Source: Blautia sp. | Lineage (GTDB): Bacteria > Bacillota > Clostridia > Lachnospirales > Lachnospiraceae | Length of the DNA: 10,965 nt | NCBI GenBank assembly: GCA_017420455.1 | Contig: JAFOJB010000040.1 | Coordinates: 1 to 10,965, forward strand | Direction of reading: 5' to 3' | Part shown: in pieces, positions 1 to 6,273 of the stretch | Position numbering within the stretch: the stretch's first letter is position 1 | Layout: the number at the start of each line of letters is the position of its first letter | The notes under the pieces: model-generated | The model's database searches: none | Told to the model about the DNA's origin: nothing | The model's input: the letters and a program-made list of their open reading frames with translations, nothing else | Position numbers and translations under genes: made by a program

Positions 1-10
1 CTTCCGATCT
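1..10. other. Sequencing adapter remnant at contig edge
   Basis: The first ten bases, CTTCCGATCT, are identical to the 3' end of the standard Illumina adapter; on the minus strand they read AGATCGGAAG, the start of adapter read-through. They sit exactly at the edge and fall at the truncated end of the GH43 gene, so the last codons of that gene (residues after Asp285) are adapter, not genome. A chance 10-base match exactly at the edge is very unlikely. Identification comes from memory of the adapter sequence. Confidence 0.9.
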
Positions 11-865
11 GTCCATGGTCAGAAGCCCCAGACAGTATTCATCTGTCCAGGATCCGCTTGCGGAATACGCCAGATTCACCGTATCCCCTCGAATGATAAC
101 AGAAGGGCCTTCGTTGATCAATGGATTTCCGTTCAGTTCAAAATCGTATTCAGGCATGGAAAGCATGATTTTCTCGTCCATCACTTCGGTCGGGCTGATC
201 ATTTCCGCAAGATACAGATCCTGACGCACATTCTCATATCCTTCCCAGCCGGACCAGATAAAATATCTCTTTCCATTCAGCTCCAGAATGGTTCCATCGA
301 TCGCAAATTTATCGTCCATCCCTCCGACCGGCTGAAGCGTCCATTCTCCCTCCAGCGGATTTTCAGCCGGATTGGACAGGACATACATGAAATGCATTTC
401 CTCTCCCGGAGCCACGGCAGCAAAATAAATATACCACACTCCATCCAGATTCCAGATTTCCGGCGCCCACAGATCCCGCAGCTCCGTTCCCGGATCATAG
501 ACCGTCTTCATCTGTACAAGGCCGACAGCGGCAATGGAGTCCGCATATGCCAGACGGATATCGCCGCCTGTTGTTTTCGTATAAAGATAACCCTCCCCAT
601 AGCGCATAACATATGGATCGGCTCCCTCCATATCGATGATCGGGCTGATCATTCTTGTGGTGTTGTCTACGTTTGTTTCCACATCCGGCTGCATTTCAGA
701 CTCTGACCCGGGTGCTTCTGTCATTTCAGCCGTCCCTGCCGCTCCCGCCTCTTCTGTTTCCTGTATTTCACCTGCCGCTGAGCAGATACCTGCGCCGGCC
801 AGCAGTGCAGCCATCCCTGCTGCCAGGATAACATAGGCGACAAAGCTTCTGTTATGTCTCAACAC
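1..865 (-). CDS. Secreted GH43 glycosidase, C terminus cut off
   Basis: Family 43 glycoside hydrolase, a five-bladed beta-propeller enzyme that usually removes arabinofuranosyl or xylosyl units from plant polysaccharides. The 288 visible codons show an N-terminal export signal (basic start, hydrophobic residues 8-27, probable cleavage near 30-31), an acidic Glu/Thr/Ala linker (33-68), then the catalytic domain from about residue 72. The expected acidic triad is visible: Asp83 in GADPYV, Asp190 in AIDGT, and Glu252 in NEGPSV; DLWAPEIW (131-138) is also typical. The C-terminal part (my estimate 80-100 residues) is missing at the contig edge. The start overlaps the end of the GH2 gene by 14 nt, so translation is probably coupled. 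AGGAGG lies 4 nt before GTG (865) and 7 nt before TTG (862); either could be used. An arabinofuranosidase is the best guess; the exact linkage cannot be read from sequence. Confidence 0.9.
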   Translation of the reverse strand, partial: MLRHNRSFVAYVILAAGMAALLAGAGICSAAGEIQETEEAGAAGTAEMTEAPGSESEMQPDVETNVDNTTRMISPIIDMEGADPYVMRYGEGYLYTKTTGGDIRLAYADSIAAVGLVQMKTVYDPGTELRDLWAPEIWNLDGVWYIYFAAVAPGEEMHFMYVLSNPAENPLEGEWTLQPVGGMDDKFAIDGTILELNGKRYFIWSGWEGYENVRQDLYLAEMISPTEVMDEKIMLSMPEYDFELNGNPLINEGPSVIIRGDTVNLAYSASGSWTDEYCLGLLTMDRSE

Positions 866-2657
866 GATACCTCCTGTACTGGCTGTTGGCTTCCGCAATC
901 TTTTCCGGATCACATTTGAATCTTCTGTCATATGTCAGAAGTCCATTCACTTCCTGCATGACATCCGTCAGCTGTGTGTAACAGAAACCGGCCAGGAAGG
1001 GAGATGCCATTACAGCATCCAGAACTCTTCGATACTCTTTTTCAAACTGCTCTGCCGTATTCACAGTGGTATAACCCCAGGCTTCTTCTTCCGTGCTGTT
1101 CACATCAAACCCGATCCCGCCAAATTCCGAAAGGACGATCGGAGCGCCGTTATCTTCAAAGCCCTGCGCAAGGGCATCCCAGCCCCCGCAGGGACGATGG
1201 AAAATCTGGCTCCGGTCCTGCAGCATCTCTGCAAAATCCGCTGCTTCAGGAGAAGCCGGATCAGCCCCATGCTCATAGTTATGAATGGCAAGGATGTCCG
1301 TCTCCGTTGCTTCCCAGCCATCGTTGGATATCACCAGTCTGGTCGGATCTATGCTGTGCAGAAAATGGTAAAGCGCCTGTGAATAGTGCTGCTGCTGCCT
1401 GTCTGCGTGAATCCCCGGTACTCCCCAGCTCTCGTTAAGGGGGACCCATGCAATGATGGAGGGATGATTGTAATCTCTCTCGACGATTTCCGACCAGAGA
1501 TGCATTCCCCTGCGGACCTGCCTCTCTCCAAACGTCGGATTCGAAGCGACCTCGGCCCATACCAGGTATCCGAGTCTGTCCGCCCAGTACAGGAAACGGG
1601 GATCCTCTGCTTTCTGGTGCTTTCTGGCCCCATTAAAGCCAAGCCTTTTTGCGTTTTCGATATCCAGCCGTATGGCTTCATCGCCGGGCGGAGTGAGCAG
1701 CCCTTCCGGCCAGTACCCCTGATCCAGAACAAGCTTCTGATAATAAGGCTTGTTGTTGAGATAAATCATACCGCTTTCCGTATGGACTTTACGGAAACCG
1801 AAGTATGAATTCACATGATCCAGAACATTCCCCCGTTCATCCAGAAGTGTCATTTCCACATCAAAAAGCGTGGGATGCTCCGGCGTCCAGGATATCCCCG
1901 GATTATGGAAGTTCGTGCGGAAAATGTGATTCTGTATAAGGTCTGCGATGACTTTATTCTCAGTATGAAGATTCCCCGTCACGCTCTCGAAGAACAGATC
2001 TCCATCCAGAAGTATTCTGGTCTGCAGGGAAAGACCGTTTACGTCCCCATGCAGATAGATCCGCATTTCTTCCATCCCTTCATCGAATCTGGAAAGGAAC
2101 CGCACCGTGTCAATTCTTCTTTTCGACACCTTCTCCATCCATACCGTCTGCCAGATCCCGGAAGTCGGTGTATACCAGATGCCTGCTTCCTTTTCCATCC
2201 AGAACTGTTTCCCCCTCGGGATGGTCTCGTCCTCACAGGGATCAAATGCCCGCACCGAAATCCTTGCCTTTCCTTTTCTTACATAATCCGAGATACACAC
2301 AGTGAAAGGCGTATCGCCTCCTTCATGTGTGCAGGCATGGCTTCCGTTTATGTAAACATCTGCGATGTAGTCCACGGCTCCAAAGTGAAGAAGCACATCC
2401 TCATTTTCCTCAGCGGATACTTCCGTTTCCGTCTCGTACCAGAGAATATCGTGGAATGTCCGGTCGTCAATACCGGAAAGAGGTGCCTGATAAGCAAAGG
2501 GAACCTGGATAGATCTGGAATAGTCGTGAACTTCAAACCACTTTTCCGAGATGCCCATATCCGTATCATCAAAATCGAATTTCCATGTGCCATTTAAATT
2601 AGTATAAGAAACTCTGACAAAATCCGGGCGGGGATATTCCAACCTGCGTGTTTCCAT
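852..2657 (-). CDS. Cytoplasmic GH2 glycosidase (beta-galactosidase type)
   Basis: Family 2 glycoside hydrolase of 601 residues, the size of the compact three-domain members. Order: sugar-binding jelly-roll domain (about 1-180; LNGTWKFDFD at 21-30, WYETE at 73-77, GIWYTPTSGIWQTVW at 159-173), immunoglobulin-like sandwich (about 181-295), TIM barrel (about 296-601). The acid/base is Glu409 in WVPLNESWG (404-412) and the nucleophile is Glu511 in VLSEFGG (508-514). There is no signal peptide, so it acts in the cytoplasm on imported oligosaccharides. The Asn-x-Lys motif by which beta-glucuronidases hold the carboxylate is not seen in the equivalent region (VNGLLTYDRRFK, 570-581), so a galactosidase- or arabinosidase-like activity fits better than a glucuronidase. 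AGGAG stands 7 nt before ATG. The gene follows the permease by 21 nt and overlaps GH43, indicating one transcript. Confidence 0.92.
   Translation of the reverse strand: METRRLEYPRPDFVRVSYTNLNGTWKFDFDDTDMGISEKWFEVHDYSRSIQVPFAYQAPLSGIDDRTFHDILWYETETEVSAEENEDVLLHFGAVDYIADVYINGSHACTHEGGDTPFTVCISDYVRKGKARISVRAFDPCEDETIPRGKQFWMEKEAGIWYTPTSGIWQTVWMEKVSKRRIDTVRFLSRFDEGMEEMRIYLHGDVNGLSLQTRILLDGDLFFESVTGNLHTENKVIADLIQNHIFRTNFHNPGISWTPEHPTLFDVEMTLLDERGNVLDHVNSYFGFRKVHTESGMIYLNNKPYYQKLVLDQGYWPEGLLTPPGDEAIRLDIENAKRLGFNGARKHQKAEDPRFLYWADRLGYLVWAEVASNPTFGERQVRRGMHLWSEIVERDYNHPSIIAWVPLNESWGVPGIHADRQQQHYSQALYHFLHSIDPTRLVISNDGWEATETDILAIHNYEHGADPASPEAADFAEMLQDRSQIFHRPCGGWDALAQGFEDNGAPIVLSEFGGIGFDVNSTEEEAWGYTTVNTAEQFEKEYRRVLDAVMASPFLAGFCYTQLTDVMQEVNGLLTYDRRFKCDPEKIAEANSQYRRYRVET
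870..875 (-). promoter_or_regulatory. Ribosome binding site of GH43, inside GH2
   Basis: A perfect AGGAGG on the minus strand lies within the last codons of the GH2 gene, 4 nt from GTG (865) and 7 nt from TTG (862). The spacing slightly favours TTG; both are in the same frame and differ by one residue. No ATG at the site fits. Confidence 0.75.
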
Positions 2658-2678
2658 CTTAGATCTCCTGTCTCTGTT

Positions 2679-3173
2679 TTATTTAATTCCGCTTGAAAGT
2701 GACAATGATGCCATAAATTTATCCTGTGCAAACAGGTAAAGGACAAAAGTAGGGATCAGCGCAAGGAGCGCGCCGGCGGCTGCGATTCCCGGATAAGTCA
2801 TGTACTGCCCCTGGAGGAGCTGCAGACCCGGGGTGATCGGGAGCATCTCGATATCGCTCATGACAAGTGACGGCCACAGGAAGTCATTCCATGCGCCGGT
2901 AAAGGAGAACAGAGCGACAACCGTAAGAACAGGTTTTGTGTTGGGAAGAATGATATTCCAGAACACCTGCCATTTGTTTGCTCCATCCACATATGCAGAT
3001 TCATCCAGTTCTTTGGGGATTCCCAGCATGAACTGTCTGACAAGGAATATGTTGGATACTCCCGCCGCTCCGGGGACAATGACTGCCAGATAGGTATTGG
3101 TCCACCCAAGGGTATCCACGATTTTAAAATTCGGGATCAGATTCATGACAGAAGGAAACATCATCGTGCCCAT
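2679..3173 (-). pseudogene. Sugar ABC transporter permease (MsmG/MalG type), 5' truncated
   Basis: This is the C-terminal 164 residues of an inner-membrane permease for sugar import, a family normally about 275-280 residues long. Visible: the signature loop that contacts the ATPase (ELDESAYVDGANKWQVFWNI, 55-74, followed by ILP) and three membrane segments (about 27-47, 80-97 and 129-149). The first two membrane segments and part of the third are missing. The first ATG has no convincing ribosome binding site. Upstream the frame stays open only to an in-frame TAA near 3270, with no further ATG or family-like sequence, and it runs straight into a consensus promoter. The usual partners (solute-binding protein, first permease) are absent. 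Either a deletion fused the promoter to the middle of the gene or the assembly joined two places. The protein is unlikely to transport on its own, but the transcript would still feed GH2 and GH43. Confidence 0.85.
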
Positions 3174-3200
3174 AGAAAGTAGTTTTAAGTTAACCTTCTG

Positions 3201-3236
3201 ATCAATCCGACCGTTTTTATAAACCTGTCGATTAAT
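3201..3236. promoter_or_regulatory. Imperfect inverted repeat, operator-like
   Basis: ATCAATCCGAC (3201-3211) and GTCGATTAAT (3227-3236) form an imperfect inverted repeat with one bulge and one mismatch. It lies just downstream of the predicted start of the permease operon, where a repressor would block transcription. The divergently encoded ArsR-type protein is the obvious candidate binder, but this is inference from position. Confidence 0.4.
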
Positions 3237-3249
3237 CTCTACGGTGGTT

Positions 3250-3278
3250 AATATAACATTGGTTTACTATTTTGTCAA
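3250..3278 (-). promoter_or_regulatory. Consensus sigma-A promoter of permease-GH2-GH43 operon
   Basis: Minus-strand TTGACA (3273-3278), a 17-bp spacer and TATATT (3250-3255) preceded by TG one base before it, i.e. an extended -10. The predicted transcript start is near 3243, leaving about 70 nt before the first ATG of the permease remnant. It is near the ideal sequence, so the operon would be strongly transcribed unless repressed. Confidence 0.82.
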
Positions 3279-3334
3279 CTGTATCTGATTCATATTTATT
3301 ATTTTCAACTATTTAGTATACCATTAATCTTCTA

Positions 3335-3363
3335 TTGCATTTTCTGCCGCATTTATGTATACT
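3335..3363 (+). promoter_or_regulatory. Sigma-A promoter of the ArsR-type regulator gene
   Basis: TTGCAT (3335-3340), a 17-bp spacer and TATACT (3358-3363). The predicted start is near 3370, giving a leader of about 48 nt that ends with the ribosome binding site AAGGTGAGG (3402-3410), 7 nt before ATG. It diverges from the operon promoter; the two -35 boxes are about 56 bp apart. Confidence 0.65.
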
Positions 3364-3417
3364 GTTTGTGCAACCGTTTTGTCGGAATTCATGATATTCT
3401 TAAGGTGAGGTCTTAAA

Positions 3418-4347
3418 ATGGATATAAATCTCAATGAAGGACTGGAATTATATAAGGCGCTTGCATCGGATACCAGGCTGGAAATTCTGACGATCCTGGC
3501 AAACCAGCCGGCTACGGCCAGCGAACTTGCTGCCAGACTGAATATGAGCAAAGCCATGCTCTCCCGCCATCTTCGAATGCTGGAGGACGCCTGTCTGATT
3601 CATCTCTCCAGAAACTACAAATCCGATGATGGCAGAAAAAAAGTCTACACGCTTCGTGTAGACCAGATACAGATTCATTTTCCCAAACGGATCTATCTGC
3701 CGTTTAAAAAGAAGGTATACGAGATCAGACTCGGTTTATACTCGGATTTCCGGGTACAGCCTACCTGCGGTCTTGCCTCCTGTGAACACACGATCGGTCA
3801 TTTCGACGACCCCCGCAGTTTCGTCCTCAATGAACGCACAGACGCTTCCCTTCTCTGGTTTTCCAGAGGATATGTGGAATATCTTATTCCCAATCTGCTC
3901 GAAGAGGGGGAAAAGCCGGAATTTCTGGAACTCACCTGCGAGCTTTCTTCTGAATTTCCTGAGTCCAACAACAACTGGCCTTCGGATATCACCTTTACCA
4001 TAAATGGGATTGATGTCGGCACCTGGACCTGCCCCGGAAACTATTCCGATGTCCGCGGCAAGCTGAATCCCGCCTGGTGGGACAGCCACTACTCTCAGTA
4101 CGGCCTTCTGACACATCTGCGCATCAGTCATCAGGACACCGGAATGGACGCCCATCAGCTGTCGACCGTAACGATCGACGACCTGCACCTCGATAAATCA
4201 CCCCTGATCACATTGCGGATCGGCGTGAAGGACGATGCTGTAAATGCAGGAGGGGTTACCATCTTCGGGAAGGACTTCGGAAATACTCCGCAGAATATTC
4301 AGCTTGCCCTGTATTATTCCGAACCCTCTGTTCCTTCCATCGGATGA
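3418..4347 (+). CDS. ArsR-type regulator with large C-terminal sensor-like domain
   Basis: A 309-residue DNA-binding protein. Residues about 8-80 are a winged helix of the ArsR/SmtB type (ALASDTRLEILTILA at 14-28; recognition helix around NMSKAMLSRHLRMLED, 42-57; wing YKSDDGRKKVYTL, 67-79). Ordinary ArsR proteins end near 100-120 residues; here a domain of about 220 residues follows, rich in beta strands and tryptophan (NNNWPSDITFTING at 184-197, NPAWWDSHYSQYG at 217-229, GGVTIFGKDFGN at 278-289). I recall this layout from Bacillota next to sugar-use genes, where the C-terminal part is presumed to sense a carbohydrate; that role is inference. PTCGLASCEH (115-124) has two cysteines and a histidine that could bind metal or react to redox, but a classical ArsR metal site is not seen in the winged helix. 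Probably controls the divergent glycosidase operon and itself. Confidence 0.85.
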   Translation: MDINLNEGLELYKALASDTRLEILTILANQPATASELAARLNMSKAMLSRHLRMLEDACLIHLSRNYKSDDGRKKVYTLRVDQIQIHFPKRIYLPFKKKVYEIRLGLYSDFRVQPTCGLASCEHTIGHFDDPRSFVLNERTDASLLWFSRGYVEYLIPNLLEEGEKPEFLELTCELSSEFPESNNNWPSDITFTINGIDVGTWTCPGNYSDVRGKLNPAWWDSHYSQYGLLTHLRISHQDTGMDAHQLSTVTIDDLHLDKSPLITLRIGVKDDAVNAGGVTIFGKDFGNTPQNIQLALYYSEPSVPSIG

Positions 4348-4383
4348 GTCATAGAGCTGCAGGTTCCCCGATGCATTCCGCCT

Positions 4384-4454
4384 TTCACGGTTTTCGGCCT
4401 ATATGAACTGCCGCCGCCGAAAACACATCAGTCCCCGGCCAGTGAGACCGTGAA
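4384..4454. repeat. Nested inverted repeats downstream of the regulator gene
   Basis: GTTTTCGGC (4390-4398) and GCCGAAAAC (4416-4424) are a perfect 9-bp inverted repeat with a 17-nt loop. A second pair, TTCACGGT (4384-4391) and ACCGTGAA (4447-4454), encloses it and overlaps its left arm by two bases, so the two stems compete. Neither is followed by a T run on either strand, so this is not a standard intrinsic terminator. It could be a weak terminator, a switchable RNA fold or a protein site. Confidence 0.55.
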
Positions 4455-4473
4455 CTGCAACGTTGGTTGCAGT
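4454..4473. promoter_or_regulatory. Perfect 8-4-8 palindrome upstream of GH32 promoter
   Basis: ACTGCAAC (4454-4461) and GTTGCAGT (4466-4473) are exact inverted copies separated by GTTG. The centre is about 72 bp before the predicted transcript start of the GH32 gene, a place typical for an activator or for one half of a looping repressor. It shares one base with the right arm of the neighbouring nested repeat. The binding protein is unknown. Confidence 0.5.
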
Positions 4474-4500
4474 GCATATGTAAAAATTGCATCTCTCAAG

Positions 4501-4529
4501 TTGACGAACGCACAATTGCGCTATATAAT
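4501..4529 (+). promoter_or_regulatory. Sigma-A promoter of the GH32-like gene
   Basis: TTGACG (4501-4506), a 17-bp spacer and a perfect TATAAT (4524-4529). Predicted start near 4536. The in-frame GTG at 4450 lies upstream of this promoter, which supports ATG 4570 as the true start of the gene. Confidence 0.8.
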
Positions 4530-4569
4530 AATTATGACGCACAGGCAGACACTGTTATGGAGGACGAAA

Positions 4570-6009
4570 ATGAAAAAAGGGTTGTGTTTTTGGAGCGGCG
4601 TACTGTTTCTGACAGCATGCTTTGCAGCAGAAGTTCCTGCTGTACAGGAGACGGAAAATCAGATGTTTTTTCTTCCTGCAAAGGACGGTTTTTCCCAGCC
4701 GTTTGTAGGAGACTGCATGCCTTACTATGAAGATGGAGTGTACTATATCTATTATCTGAAGGAAGGCGGCGATTCCTACCATCATGCCATTTACCTGACG
4801 ACAACAACAGATTTTCTGACCTATACAGAATATGAGGATCCTATTCTGGAAGCAGGAGAATCGACGGATCAGGACGACTGGGTCGGGACCGGTTCTGTAG
4901 TAAAAACAGAGGATGGCTATTATCTTTTTTATACAGGCCATACGAATGCAGACAGCCATGAATATGCAGAGACCATCATGGCCGCCAGAGGGACGGATCT
5001 TACGTCTTTCGAGAAAATCACCGGATGGGAGATCACGCCGGATCCTTCCCTGAACCAGAAAAGAGATTTCCGGGATCCCCAGGGATATTATGACAAAGAG
5101 ACCGGACGAATTACTCTTACAGTGACAGCTTCACAGGATGGTATCGCGAGGATCCTGAAGTATTCGCTGAATAAGGATCTGACCGATATCAGGTACGAAG
5201 GGATCATTTTTACGGATCCGGTCGGAAAAGTATACAATCTTGAATGCAGTGATACCTTCCTGATCGGTGATACCTGGTACCTGACTTATTCCGCTCAGGA
5301 CGATGTCCTCTGGTATGCAATGTCGGAGGATCCATACGGCCCCTACGCCGAACCGGTCTGTCTGGATGGCCCGCTTTTCTATGCGGCGAAGCACGTGGAG
5401 GACGGAGAAAACGCTTATATGGTTGGCTGGGGCAGACGCTCCGGATCCGAAAAGGACACGCGTAAGGTAAGCGAATGGGGCGGAAATCTGATCGTGCAGC
5501 AGCTACAGCAGCTTCCGGACAGGAGCCTTGTTCTTGCGCCTGTAAACGCAATCCTGAACCAGTATGAGGATATTACCAGTCTTACGCAGGAAGATGCTTC
5601 CCTGCTTCTGGATACGGAGGATGGGAAGGTTTACGAAACGCTGTGTGAATGTGAAGAGAGCTTTATGCTGGAAGGCGATTTTGTATATGAAGGAGAAGGA
5701 CCATTCGGTCTGGCCTTTGATTACAAGGATGGGGAAGAGGATTATAAATTCATCACGATCCATCCTGAGGAACAGAAGCTTTATCTTCAGTTCCGGGGAG
5801 GCAGGTCTGTGCCGGCGGAAGAGCCCGTGTCGCTGCAGGCAGGGCAGGAATACCACTTCACCTACATTCAGGAAGATTCAGTCGGTGTCTTCTATATTGA
5901 GGACAAAGCTGCTTTCACCGTGCGTTTATATGGCGTAGCCGATAAACCACTCTACCTTTATTCTGAAGGAAATACCGTGCGTTTCTCGAATCTGAAGCAG
6001 TACAGATAA
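4570..6009 (+). CDS. GH32-like surface lipoprotein glycosidase
   Basis: A 479-residue exported enzyme related to family 32 (invertase, levanase and inulinase fold). The start is ATG 4570 because GGAGG lies 6 nt before it and it opens a signal peptide; the frame is open to GTG 4450 but that part precedes the promoter. Residues 1-16 are the signal and LTAC (14-17) a lipobox, so Cys17 should be lipid-anchored outside the cell. The propeller domain covers about 33-325: GDCMPYY (47-53) replaces the usual WMNDPNG and keeps Asp48 as likely nucleophile; FRDPQG (167-172) gives Asp169; LECSD (224-228) gives Glu225 as acid/base. FYAAKH (270-275) is also typical. A beta-sandwich follows (about 350-479). 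The divergent first motif means the substrate may be an unusual fructoside or another furanoside. It is probably a single-gene transcript under its own promoter. Confidence 0.82.
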   Translation: MKKGLCFWSGVLFLTACFAAEVPAVQETENQMFFLPAKDGFSQPFVGDCMPYYEDGVYYIYYLKEGGDSYHHAIYLTTTTDFLTYTEYEDPILEAGESTDQDDWVGTGSVVKTEDGYYLFYTGHTNADSHEYAETIMAARGTDLTSFEKITGWEITPDPSLNQKRDFRDPQGYYDKETGRITLTVTASQDGIARILKYSLNKDLTDIRYEGIIFTDPVGKVYNLECSDTFLIGDTWYLTYSAQDDVLWYAMSEDPYGPYAEPVCLDGPLFYAAKHVEDGENAYMVGWGRRSGSEKDTRKVSEWGGNLIVQQLQQLPDRSLVLAPVNAILNQYEDITSLTQEDASLLLDTEDGKVYETLCECEESFMLEGDFVYEGEGPFGLAFDYKDGEEDYKFITIHPEEQKLYLQFRGGRSVPAEEPVSLQAGQEYHFTYIQEDSVGVFYIEDKAAFTVRLYGVADKPLYLYSEGNTVRFSNLKQYR

Positions 6010-6124
6010 CAGCTTTCCGGTTTTTTCGTACAGTAGGAGACAGATTCTGTTTTCTGCCGCAGTCTGCCGAATTCTGCAGAATTATCATCCGATGGCACTG
6101 GTTTTCAGTATATACATAGGAACA

Positions 6125-6173
6125 GGAGGGGAGAAAATGGGATGTCAGGTGGACATCCCATTTTCTCCCCTCC
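6125..6173. repeat. Perfect inverted repeat, 21-bp arms, 7-nt loop
   Basis: The arms at 6125-6145 and 6153-6173 are exact reverse complements around the loop CAGGTGG. The left arm is purine-rich (GGAGGGGAGAAAATGGG at its start) and the right arm pyrimidine-rich. No T run follows on the plus strand; on the minus strand the arm is followed by TGTTCC. It is far longer than a normal terminator stem and looks like a mobile or REP-like palindromic element, or the folded remnant of one. Confidence 0.85.
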
Positions 6174-6177
6174 CTGC

Positions 6178-6203
6178 GAGTCGGGAACCTGTCCCCCTGA
6201 CTC
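6178..6203. repeat. REP-like hairpin with GGGAACCTGTCCC core
   Basis: GAGTC (6178-6182) pairs with GACTC (6199-6203), and inside them GGG pairs with CCC around AACCTGT. I recall GGGACAGGTTC-type palindromes as scattered repeats in Bacillota that go with REP-associated tyrosine transposases; no such transposase is in this window. Assignment to that class is inference. Confidence 0.45.
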
Positions 6204-6207
6204 TGGC

Positions 6208-6233
6208 TGTGTCTGCGGTTCTGGGCAGACACA
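6208..6233. repeat. Inverted repeat, 9-bp arms
   Basis: TGTGTCTGC (6208-6216) and GCAGACACA (6225-6233) are exact inverted copies with the loop GGTTCTGG. It sits between the REP-like hairpin and the terminator-like palindrome; no T run follows. Confidence 0.6.
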
Positions 6234-6246
6234 CATGAAGGAAAAC

Positions 6247-6273
6247 TCTGCGCAGCTGCGCAGATTGTTTTTG
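6247..6273. terminator. Probable bidirectional intrinsic terminator
   Basis: TCTGCGCAGCTGCGCAGA (6247-6264) is a perfect 18-bp palindrome that can fold into a 6-7 bp GC-rich stem with a short AGCT loop. On the plus strand it is followed by TTGTTTTT, on the minus strand by GTTTTCC. It lies between the convergent GH32-like and esterase genes and could end both transcripts, although it is about 240 bp past the GH32 stop. Confidence 0.65.

Noticed and set aside
1815..2597. A 260-codon plus-strand open frame opposite the GH2 gene.
   Set aside because: Antisense to a gene with complete GH2 motifs; no ribosome site, no recognisable protein.
852..2657. Beta-glucuronidase (uidA-like) as the identity of the GH2 enzyme.
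   Set aside because: The fold and catalytic glutamates fit, but the Asn-x-Lys carboxylate-binding motif is not visible in the equivalent C-terminal region.
3369..3382. A catabolite-repression (cre-like) site TGCAACCGTTTTGT after the regulator promoter.
   Set aside because: The two final consensus positions fail and the inverted symmetry is poor, so a CcpA site cannot be claimed; the sequence is better explained as part of the shared leader motif.
4384..4424. An intrinsic terminator for the regulator gene.
   Set aside because: The stem is good but no T run follows on either strand and the loop is 17 nt.
4450..4569. A 40-residue N-terminal extension of the GH32-like protein from GTG 4450.
   Set aside because: It lies upstream of or within a consensus promoter, has no ribosome binding site, and would hide a perfect lipoprotein signal peptide.
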